Source of the DNA: Paenibacillus tundrae
GTDB taxonomy: Bacteria > Bacillota > Bacilli > Paenibacillales > Paenibacillaceae
Assembly: GCF_036884255.1 (NCBI RefSeq)
Contig: NZ_CP145605.1
Span: 6,261,001 to 6,325,000, forward strand
Direction of reading: 5' to 3'
Length of the DNA: 64,000 nt
Both the position numbers and the translations under genes were made by a program. The first letter of the stretch is position 1. Every line of letters starts with the position of its first letter. The notes under the pieces are model-generated. The model saw nothing but the letters and a program-made list of their open reading frames with translations. It had not been told where the DNA came from and searched no databases. Positions 9,546 through 15,888 of the stretch are shown here, piece after piece.

Positions 9546-10073
9546 CGGCAGCGCCCCTTTTTTATTATCGTTTCGTTATATCGCTCTCAAACTGTACGAC
9601 TGAACACTTCATTTCAAGCTAGATTCATGGTTCCATATGACTTGCCCGGAATGGGCTGCTTGAATCTGGATACACTTGTCGTTAAGTGCATATGGTTTGT
9701 ACCATTACACATAAGCATGGTTATACTCTTATAGATGTTACCTATACTACAATCTCAACTACGGAAATCGACAAATACCTACATTGAAACATTTAATTTT
9801 TTTATAAAAAATTGAGTTTCGGCTCAAACGTTGTTACGTTACCTAACATCATCATTCAAAAAAAGAACCGTATCTGATACACTAAGCTATCTTCAATAAG
9901 GGTAGATAACGCTCAACATGGCCTGGTAACATGATGTAATGGGATTCCATGGTCTTCACATTGGGATAGGGAACGAAGTATGATAGGAATAATGATGTTC
10001 AACCAAAGGACAAGGATGACGGGATACCGTCTTCATCTATATGATGTGCCAATTACATCCCTTATAAGTGCAT
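9546..10073. other. Intergenic region upstream of the AGCS symporter
   Basis: No coding frame was found. The region holds a GlnR/TnrA-type box (9832-9848) and, just left of it, an A/T-rich imperfect dyad (TTTTTTTATAAAAAA, about 9796-9811). Exact B. subtilis-type GlnL direct repeats (TTTTGT-N4-TTTTGT) were not found. From 10074 it passes into a dispersed repeat element. Confidence 0.6.
9832..9848. promoter_or_regulatory. GlnR/TnrA-type nitrogen box
   Basis: TGTTACGTTACCTAACA matches TGTNA-N7-TNACA at every defined position. It lies between the symporter and the divergent GlnL-like gene, closer to the symporter, implying control by nitrogen status. It closely resembles the box at 15519-15535. 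Confidence 0.7.
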
Positions 10074-10239
10074 GTTCAAAAAGGTCGGTTTTCAGTACCG
10101 AGAAAATGGGATGAAGATAGAAATGGAGTAGCGGAGCGTAGGCAAAACTACGTGAGCAACGGACATTTCGGCTGAATCCCATATTCGATGCTGAGATGCC
10201 TTCAGGCATCCTTCGTAATCAAAAGCGGACTTTTTGAAC
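10074..10239 (+). repeat. Dispersed repeat family 1, longest copy (copy A)
   Basis: A 166-bp element whose ends are inverted: GTTCAAAAAG at the left, CTTTTTGAAC at the right. The right half (about 10165-10245) recurs inverted at 11313-11393 and directly at 35096-35170. The left half holds GGAGTAGCGGAGCGTAGGC and a small CTACG-rich segment and was seen once here. No protein is encoded. It ends 30 bp before the response-regulator start, so the promoter of that gene must lie within or upstream of the element. Confidence 0.75.
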
Positions 10240-10268
10240 AACCTCTAGAAGAGGGGAGGAGACTGAGA

Positions 10269-11198
10269 ATGCGTTATTTTATTGTGGATGATGATGCGGG
10301 AGTTCGCTCTATGCTAATTGATATTATTGAAGATGAGGGGCTTGGGGAAATTGCTGGAGAAGCCGAGGACGGAATTCATATTCATGCTGATCTGTTAGAG
10401 ATGCATAAGGTAGACGTCCTGCTCATTGATCTACTCATGCCGCAACGAGACGGGATACAAACCGTGCGCGCATTAGAAGGACGATTCGATGGAAAGGTCG
10501 TCATGATCTCCCAGATTGAGTCCAAAAACATGATAGGGGAAGCCTATTCTCTTGGGGTGGAATACTATGTTACGAAGCCAATTAATCGATTGGAGATTAT
10601 GTCTGTTCTGCGTTTAGTCGAGGAGCGTCTGCGCATGCAACAATCGATTCAGGATATTCAGCGTACACTTCAAGGCTTGTCCCGACTGCAAACCTCAGAA
10701 CGCACAGCTTCACACGCCCCTGACAAAACCATTGCAACGGCAGGACACTTCCTCCTATCCGAGATGGGGATGATTGGTGAAGCGGGCAGCAGAGACCTTC
10801 TAGATATGCTTGAATATCTGGAACAACTCGAGCCGGAAGACCAGAAGTTATCCACGTATACGCTGCCGTCGCTCAAAGATATTTTTCACAACGTGGCCCT
10901 CCGTAAGCTAGGAGCTGATGCCTCAGCCGCTGAAATAACTAAGGAAGTCAAAGCGTCGGAGCAACGCGTTCGTCGAGCAATTTTCCAAACGTTAAGCCAT
11001 GTCGTTTCATTAGGACTGACGGATTACACCCATCCTAAGTTTGAGAACTACGCATCCAAATTTTTTGACTTTACGGAGATCCGCAAGAAAATGCTTGAGC
11101 TACAAAACAATGTGGAACCCTCCTTGTCCCAGACGCGCATTAACACGAAGAAATTCGTCCAAGTTCTCTATCTGGAAGCCAAGCGCTTGCTACATTAG
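10269..11198 (+). CDS. GlnL/YcbB-type response regulator
   Basis: A 309-residue regulator: receiver domain (residues 1-120) with acidic residues D7-D9, phosphoacceptor D54 in LLIDLLMPQ and the TKP lysine, a linker, then a C-terminal DNA-binding domain of the YcbB type (SLKDIFHNVALRKLG; SEQRVRRAIFQTLSHVVSLG). In B. subtilis GlnL with kinase GlnK activates glutaminase and glutamine transporter genes. The ATG at 10269 is used because GAGGGGAGGAGACTGAGA precedes it; an upstream in-frame start lies inside the repeat. No kinase gene is adjacent, so it is an orphan here. Confidence 0.85.
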   Translation: MRYFIVDDDAGVRSMLIDIIEDEGLGEIAGEAEDGIHIHADLLEMHKVDVLLIDLLMPQRDGIQTVRALEGRFDGKVVMISQIESKNMIGEAYSLGVEYYVTKPINRLEIMSVLRLVEERLRMQQSIQDIQRTLQGLSRLQTSERTASHAPDKTIATAGHFLLSEMGMIGEAGSRDLLDMLEYLEQLEPEDQKLSTYTLPSLKDIFHNVALRKLGADASAAEITKEVKASEQRVRRAIFQTLSHVVSLGLTDYTHPKFENYASKFFDFTEIRKKMLELQNNVEPSLSQTRINTKKFVQVLYLEAKRLLH

Positions 11199-11232
11199 GA
11201 AGTCCAGTGCACAATAATATACGGACATGACC

Positions 11233-11286
11233 GAACTGGAATGATACAGCCCTTTGTTCTTACGCTGTATGTTCCAGTTTTTTTCA
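11233..11286 (+). terminator. Intrinsic terminator after the GlnL-like gene
   Basis: AACTGGAA-TG-ATACAGC pairs with GCTGTAT-G-TTCCAGTT, followed by TTTTTT. It lies 35 bp past the stop codon. Confidence 0.88.
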
Positions 11287-11312
11287 TGCCCGCATAGGGA
11301 TAATCGATTTAT

Positions 11313-11393
11313 AGAGGTTATTCAAAAAGTCCGCTTTTGATTACGAAGGATACCTGCCAGCATCTCGGCATCGAATATAGGATGCAACGATGT
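11313..11393 (-). repeat. Dispersed repeat family 1, copy B (inverted)
   Basis: About 75-80 bp that match the reverse complement of the right half of copy A with few differences (TTCAAAAAGTCCGCTTTTGA, ATTACGAAGGAT, GCATCGAATAT). With copy A it brackets the GlnL-like gene as an inverted pair. Confidence 0.8.
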
Positions 11394-11441
11394 TGATCTA
11401 TATGTAAAAAGGTTGAATATGTTCATTGATATCGCTTGGAA

Positions 11442-11627
11442 TTATATCATTCTCGCCCTTGTCTGACTCCGATTTAATCGATTGTATTCATTGATTAATT
11501 CATCCAAAGCCATGGACTGCCGAATGACGTCGGGATGCCCTAGCCCGCCCCCATGATGTTCGACCAACATGTGAAGGCTACGTCTGGCTTTCTCGATCCG
11601 ATTAATTAAATCCAAACTCATAACCAT
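11442..11627 (-). CDS. Spo0E-like aspartyl-phosphate phosphatase
   Basis: A 61-residue protein of the Spo0E family. Such proteins dephosphorylate Spo0A~P, delaying sporulation, and are two-helix hairpins. The hallmark SxxLDxLI is present as SMALDELINEYNRL, preceded by the first helix LINRIEKARRSLHMLVEHHG. TAAGGAGG lies 10 bases before the ATG at 11627; a second ATG two codons later is possible. It is monocistronic and downstream of repeat copy B. Confidence 0.85.
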   Translation of the reverse strand: MVMSLDLINRIEKARRSLHMLVEHHGGGLGHPDVIRQSMALDELINEYNRLNRSQTRARMI

Positions 11628-12209
11628 TTGCCTAAGACCTCCTTATTTCTGTGTTATATTCTAGATTTTTCTGTCAATCTATAGTTGGTTTAACATATGG
11701 CATAAGAGCCATGGGTGTTTTGTATCTTACTCCAATTTTTGATAGTTGGAATTACCGTTAGGTTAATATTTACCCCAAACCCTTAATTTAACGCCTTTAT
11801 TCCCTTCCCTACGTTACCTACCTACTCCTTCAACTGCTCTACTAACAAATGTGTCATTATTGTGTACCCCTTTAAGAAAGGCACCCCACCCGCATACAAG
11901 TTCACCCACTGGGTTAATTCCTAGTAAACAGAGGTGCGCTATACATATTTAGAGCTTATTAAACCCATTTCGTTACCTCAATTCAGCGTGACTAACCCCA
12001 TTTTTTGTATACATGTGGCTAACATTTGTCTAATAACTGTCCACAACGGCCATCATAAGGTAATAAAATCCCTTTCCATAACCGATTCATTCGGGTACAA
12101 TAGGGCGATGTGTGTGTCCGGACCCGGCGGATACGAACGATATAGTTTAGAGGACGGCTTATACAAGCCCATGATCCTGATATGATATTATTGGAGGCTT
12201 ATCAACACC
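11628..12209. other. Intergenic region before the acetate transporter gene
   Basis: About 580 bp without convincing coding capacity. A frame at 11934-12185 lacks a ribosome site and family resemblance. A possible promoter (TTTCCA-N17-TACAAT, near 12077-12105) precedes the transporter. Nothing else was recognised. Confidence 0.5.
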
Positions 12210-12833
12210 ATGCAAACTGATTCACGGACACAAGTTAAAATCATAAACGCCGATCCCAGCGCAATGGGGTTATTTGGGTTGGCTATCGTTACACTTGTCG
12301 CTTCTTCCCAAAAGCTCGGCATCACCGAAGGACTTAGCTACGCTATTCCTTGGGCGATCTTTCTGGGTGCATTCGCTCAGTTGTTCGCCTGCATTCAAGA
12401 CTCCAAACGCAACAATACCTTCGGTACTACTGCCTTTGGCGCATATGCCTTCTTCTGGTTTGCAATGGGAGCAAACTGGATGATCAAAATGGGTGTATTC
12501 GGCTCAACACTAGCGGAACAGACTGATGGTAAACAGCTCGGATTTGCTTTTGCCGGATATCTCGTGTTCACCCTCTTCATGACCCTGGGTGCCGTGGAAG
12601 CCAACAAAGTGCTGCTTATTATCTTTATTCTGATTGACTTCTTGTTCCTTGGTCTGACCTTTGATGCTTTCGGCATAGCTCCGCACATCTTCCATACCAT
12701 CGCAGCTTATGCAGAACTTGCGATCGGAATCGTGTCATTGTATGGCACAGGTGCTTCTGTACTGAACGCTCACTTCGGACGGGAGTTCTTGCCAATCGGA
12801 GGCCCATCGGGCATTTTCAAACCTAAGGCTTAA
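12210..12833 (+). CDS. Acetate uptake transporter, GPR1/FUN34/YaaH (SatP) family
   Basis: A 207-residue six-helix inner-membrane protein of the AceTr family, which moves acetate and succinate with protons. The N-terminal motif NADPSAMGLFGLAI is the family signature, followed by evenly spaced hydrophobic helices and the FDAFGIAPH and GTGASVLNAHFGREFLP end typical of the family. GGAGG lies 12 bases before the ATG. Monocistronic, with a GC-rich terminator 120 bp downstream. Confidence 0.9.
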   Translation: MQTDSRTQVKIINADPSAMGLFGLAIVTLVASSQKLGITEGLSYAIPWAIFLGAFAQLFACIQDSKRNNTFGTTAFGAYAFFWFAMGANWMIKMGVFGSTLAEQTDGKQLGFAFAGYLVFTLFMTLGAVEANKVLLIIFILIDFLFLGLTFDAFGIAPHIFHTIAAYAELAIGIVSLYGTGASVLNAHFGREFLPIGGPSGIFKPKA

Positions 12834-12954
12834 CATACCAGCAAGCCATACATGCAAGCTATCCGCATCCACGAAGAAGAAGCCCCCAAGCAATGTGCTT
12901 GAAGGCCTCTAACTTGAGAGTATCAGGTTCGTAGTGGTGCACAATAAATACACT

Positions 12955-12993
12955 AACCGCCCGCGCGCCGGTCCGCGCCTGGCGGTTTTTTTT
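12955..12993 (+). terminator. Intrinsic terminator
   Basis: AACCGCC pairs with GGCGGTT around a GC-rich loop, followed by eight Ts. It ends the acetate transporter transcript. The 120 bp before it holds only a minor CAAGC/GCTTG hairpin. Confidence 0.88.
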
Positions 12994-13031
12994 GATTCAC
13001 ACTCTAGGTCGTGTCTGAAAACTCGCTACAT

Positions 13032-13061
13032 TTGTATATCAAAACAACCGAAACCTATACT
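13032..13061 (+). promoter_or_regulatory. Possible sigma-A promoter for the thioesterase gene
   Basis: TTGTAT, 18 bp, TATACT. The -35 is imperfect. It lies about 125 bp before the thioesterase start, and the long leader contains no recognised element. Confidence 0.45.
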
Positions 13062-13186
13062 AGAAGTGCGACTTCTAAAAAAGTACGACCACTTCAAGAG
13101 AGAAAACAAATAGAGATACGTATTAGTGGAGGAGTACAACGCAAGCTTGCAGATAAGCAACGCCCATACTGTAAGGAGGAAACAAC

Positions 13187-13735
13187 ATGAGAGAGATCCC
13201 TAAACCTACAGAGCTAGATCAAGTGGAGAAAAAGTACGTGCGTGAGACACGTTGTTACAAGACAGCAAGGGTATTTCCGACCGACTGTAACAATCATAAT
13301 ACGTTATTTGGCGGCAAGCTGATGTCCTACATTGATGATATCGCATCCATTGCAGCTTCCAAACTGTGCAGAGTCAATACCGTGACCGCTTCCACCGATT
13401 CTGTCGACTTCTTGTATCCCATCAACCCAACGGATTCCGTGACACTGGAATCCTTCGCTTCTTGGACAGGACGCAGTTCCATGGAGATTTTTGTGAAGGT
13501 GATCCGCGAAGATCTGAAGACAGGTGAGAAAAAAATTGCTGCGACTGCTTTCTTGACCTTTGTAGCCCTGGACGAAAATAACCGTAAACTCATCGTTCCA
13601 CGCCTGATCCCGGAGACGGAAGAAGAAATGAAACTCTATGAGACCGCTCCAGCTCGGGCGGCCATGCGGAAGCAGCGGCGGGAAGAGAGCAAGAAATTTG
13701 CTGACTTCCTGACCGTTAATTATCCTTGGGACTGA
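13187..13735 (+). CDS. Acyl-CoA thioesterase, hot-dog fold (YkhA/BACH-like)
   Basis: A 182-residue cytoplasmic hydrolase of acyl-CoA thioesters. The hot-dog motif NNHNTLFGGKLMSYIDDIASIAA carries the catalytic region, followed by TVTASTDSVDFLYPI and GRSSMEIFVKV, the pattern of the YkhA/ACOT group. AAGGAGGAAACAAC precedes the ATG. It is convergent with the TrpD2-like gene, 13 bp apart. Physiological substrate cannot be inferred. Confidence 0.88.
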   Translation: MREIPKPTELDQVEKKYVRETRCYKTARVFPTDCNNHNTLFGGKLMSYIDDIASIAASKLCRVNTVTASTDSVDFLYPINPTDSVTLESFASWTGRSSMEIFVKVIREDLKTGEKKIAATAFLTFVALDENNRKLIVPRLIPETEEEMKLYETAPARAAMRKQRREESKKFADFLTVNYPWD

Positions 13736-13748
13736 TTTGAATCAGAGA

Positions 13749-14825
13749 TTATCCGGATGATGCCGGGTAGGCAGATACCGTTCTACTATCCGGCAGCTCT
13801 CCACCCATCGAGACGCACCATTCTTGATATAAGCGATATGCCGCTCCGCTTTCCAGCACACTCTGGCACGTGTAGATACCTTCCTCGACAGACCCAACAC
13901 GCTCAGCAGCATACAGACGGAATCCAGCATTTAACAGAACCTGGTTCACAAAGGCTGTATGCCCTGAACCACTTAACACCGCTTCTGCTACTTCCAACTG
14001 CTTCGCAGCCGTCCAGACCAAATCAGGCACAGGAATATCCAGTTCATATGCAGCAGGATCGATCAGCTCAAGCTTCATCTCCCCAGCTTCCACCGCGTAT
14101 ACCCGCGTAGGTCGGTCAATGTACAGATCCTCAGAGCCTTCCATGCCCTGCACAACATATGCTCGGCGGTAATTAAATTTGGTGAGCAGCTTCGCAATCC
14201 GATCTAGAAATGTATTATGGAACACACCAAAAATAAGATAAGGCGAGTGATTAAAATCAATTAACTTCTCTGCTGTGTTGAACACCGTGCGGAAGCCAAG
14301 CTCCTCCCGAAGCGGCCGAAGCTGCTTCAACGGAATGCACCAGTCTTCGGAGGAAACAAACATTACATTGGTACGTGAGGCTGCTCGCTTGGCATCTTCC
14401 CGATCCATTGTAGACGTATGAATTCCCGCTTCTCTTAGCAGCACCGGTAACGTTACTCCCCACTTAGGAGGCAAAGGCTCGCTCCCATGCAATGTTACTG
14501 GGACACCCGTAGCAGCTAATACAAAGGCAACCGGAAACGTCGCCATAAACGACTTCGTTCGCCCATCGTAAGGCCCTGCACAATCGAGTCCATTATGAAA
14601 AAAAGACATTCTGTCCGCAGTGTTGCGGCATGCATGAATGAAGGCTTCGAGTTCTTCAACATTCTCCATCTTCATTCGTTCAGCCATCAGAAAGGCTCCC
14701 GCCTGGGCTGGTGATACCTCCTGCTTCAGAATCTTCTCTGCAACAGCCAATGCCTCGGCATAGTTTAAATCACGTGAACCTCGTTTGCCCCGTCCCACTT
14801 CCCTGAGAATCTCAGACATATTCAT
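13749..14825 (-). CDS. TrpD2/YbiB-type glycosyltransferase-3 family protein
   Basis: A 358-residue relative of anthranilate phosphoribosyltransferase. The N-terminal helical domain (LNYAEALAVAEKILKQEVSP...GAFLMAERMK) and the alpha/beta core are present. The PRPP-binding GTGGD loop of true TrpD is replaced by CAGPYDGRTKS, and the KHGNR loop by LHGSEPLPPKWG, so anthranilate activity is unlikely; no trp genes are near. It starts 18 bp after the ANTAR gene stop, so the two form an operon. ATG 14825 follows GGAAGGAGGGATCGTT. A role as partner or signal-binding subunit for the ANTAR regulator is inference. Confidence 0.75.
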   Translation of the reverse strand: MNMSEILREVGRGKRGSRDLNYAEALAVAEKILKQEVSPAQAGAFLMAERMKMENVEELEAFIHACRNTADRMSFFHNGLDCAGPYDGRTKSFMATFPVAFVLAATGVPVTLHGSEPLPPKWGVTLPVLLREAGIHTSTMDREDAKRAASRTNVMFVSSEDWCIPLKQLRPLREELGFRTVFNTAEKLIDFNHSPYLIFGVFHNTFLDRIAKLLTKFNYRRAYVVQGMEGSEDLYIDRPTRVYAVEAGEMKLELIDPAAYELDIPVPDLVWTAAKQLEVAEAVLSGSGHTAFVNQVLLNAGFRLYAAERVGSVEEGIYTCQSVLESGAAYRLYQEWCVSMGGELPDSRTVSAYPASSG

Positions 14826-14843
14826 AACGATCCCTCCTTCCAA

Positions 14844-15440
14844 TTAAGACTGAAGTAACTGATGTGCCTTCACAATAGCTGTGGCGACATCGACCATCCG
14901 CTTGCGTTCATCCATAGCCTTCTTCCGTAACAGATCATAAGCCTCCGATTCGGAGATCTGCTTCAGATCACAGAGGATAGCCTTAGCCATATCGATCCAC
15001 TTCCGATCCTCTAATCTGGATTGCAGCTGCTTACGTTCTTGCTCCCATTGTTTCCGTTCCATATAACGCCTGGCTGCAAAATGCAGCGTCCAATGAATCT
15101 CCGATCCAGCCATAGATGGAGTAAGTATTCCGTCAAAAGAAGTTTCTACCTCGCATGATTCTACCGAAGATGCTGCCGTATCTGGTGCACACCACCAGAG
15201 CAATGGCGCATCCGACCTTCCCTTTCCCAGGCAGTGAACCCAGTGCTCTACGTCGGCCAGAGATAGATGAAGAATGGAAGCTTCAGCTTTGCTGATCAAC
15301 TTCAGCGCCTCGGTTTCGCTATCCGTCACCTGCACATGATATCCGTTCGCTGTAAGTAACTGCTCCGGTGTAAGAGGGATTGTTGCATCGGACGAGGCAG
15401 CTATCGTTGGTTGTACACGGATGACCAATAAAGATCGCAT
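14844..15440 (-). CDS. ANTAR-domain RNA-binding antitermination regulator with pseudo-receiver
   Basis: A 198-residue protein. The C-terminal part (about 140-195; QSRLEDRKWIDMAKAILCDL then SEAYDLLRKKAMDERKRM) is an ANTAR domain, which binds paired RNA hairpins and prevents transcription termination. The N-terminal part resembles a receiver fold, but the expected phosphoacceptor strand reads SILHLSLAD with no aspartate at its end, so phosphorylation is unlikely. A helical linker joins them (RRYMERKQWEQERKQL). It is divergent from nirB, whose leader carries a matching dual hairpin. AGGAGGG precedes the ATG. It resembles NasT, but no NasS-like nitrate sensor is adjacent. Confidence 0.88.
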   Translation of the reverse strand: MRSLLVIRVQPTIAASSDATIPLTPEQLLTANGYHVQVTDSETEALKLISKAEASILHLSLADVEHWVHCLGKGRSDAPLLWWCAPDTAASSVESCEVETSFDGILTPSMAGSEIHWTLHFAARRYMERKQWEQERKQLQSRLEDRKWIDMAKAILCDLKQISESEAYDLLRKKAMDERKRMVDVATAIVKAHQLLQS

Positions 15441-15518
15441 GATGGATCAATCCCTCCTATTACATCTATAACAAATCCATTAGAATCAAATGCCTGCATG
15501 ATTGCTTCTTCGGATTCG

Positions 15519-15535
15519 TGTTACATTACCTCACA
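15519..15535. promoter_or_regulatory. GlnR/TnrA-type box (ANTAR-gene side)
   Basis: TGTTACATTACCTCACA matches TGTNA-N7-TNACA fully. It lies 79 bp upstream of the ANTAR gene start, better placed for that divergent operon than for nirB. Confidence 0.65.
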
Positions 15536-15604
15536 ATTTGGTCGAATTACCGATCTTATTTAGACGATACTTCTCTTCGTTCATTTCAACTTCCATTACA
15601 CACA

Positions 15605-15621
15605 TGTAAACATAATTAACT
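15605..15621. promoter_or_regulatory. GlnR/TnrA-type box, one mismatch
   Basis: TGTAAACATAATTAACT matches TGTNA-N7-TNACA except the last base. Centred 39 bp upstream of the box at 15644-15660, roughly four helical turns, so cooperative binding is possible. Confidence 0.5.
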
Positions 15622-15643
15622 TTAAATTTCAAACACTTTTTTA

Positions 15644-15660
15644 TGTTAACTATCTTGACA
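15644..15660. promoter_or_regulatory. GlnR/TnrA-type box overlapping the nirB -35
   Basis: TGTTAACTATCTTGACA matches TGTNA-N7-TNACA fully; its last six bases are the TTGACA -35 hexamer. This placement usually means repression, here probably by GlnR when fixed nitrogen is plentiful. Confidence 0.7.
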
Positions 15661-15683
15661 TGAGAAGAAGGATCTTTTATAGT
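15655..15683 (+). promoter_or_regulatory. Sigma-A promoter of the nitrite-assimilation operon
   Basis: Consensus -35 TTGACA (15655-15660), 17-bp spacer, -10 TATAGT (15678-15683). The start of transcription would be near 15690, giving a leader of about 200 nt before nirB that contains the whole ANTAR hairpin/terminator unit. Confidence 0.8.
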
Positions 15684-15716
15684 TATGCCATAACAACTCC
15701 ATATTTGAATCGATCA

Positions 15717-15762
15717 CAGTTACAACGGCGTAGCTGGTTGAAACGGCAATGAAGCCTGTTTT
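15717..15762 (+). ncRNA. ANTAR-responsive dual-hairpin RNA element in the nirB leader
   Basis: Hairpin P1 (15717-15736): CAGTTAC and GTAGCTG pair around the hexaloop AACGGC. Hairpin P2 (about 15740-15762): GAAACGGC pairs with GCC-(T)-GTTTT around the hexaloop AATGAA. Both loops have A at position 1 and G at position 4, the defining feature of ANTAR targets. The 3' arm of P2 overlaps the 5' arm of the following terminator, so binding would block termination. Confidence 0.82.
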
Positions 15763-15833
15763 GCAATCTCGGAGCAAGGGATGCGTGTGTACTTACGCAA
15801 TCCACCGAGGCATGACAGGCTTTTTATATTTTT
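15752..15833 (+). terminator. Leader terminator (attenuator) upstream of nirB
   Basis: AAGCCTGT (15752-15759) pairs with ACAGGCTT (15815-15822), extended by CTCGG/CCGAG, with an inner GGATGCGT/ACGC-A-ATCC hairpin, followed by TTTATATTTTT. It lies 56 bp before the nirB start, so it must be overridden for expression. Confidence 0.85.
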
Positions 15834-15888
15834 CTGGACATGATTGTTGTGAGCATTTTGCAGAATGGATCTAAGGGGGCTAATCATA

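Noticed and set aside
10188..10268. N-terminal extension of the GlnL-like protein
   Set aside because: These codons lie in the dispersed repeat and also appear in an unrelated context near 35130; the receiver domain begins at 10269.
11934..12185. 83-codon frame upstream of the acetate transporter gene
   Set aside because: No ribosome site, no recognisable domain, and it covers the likely promoter region.
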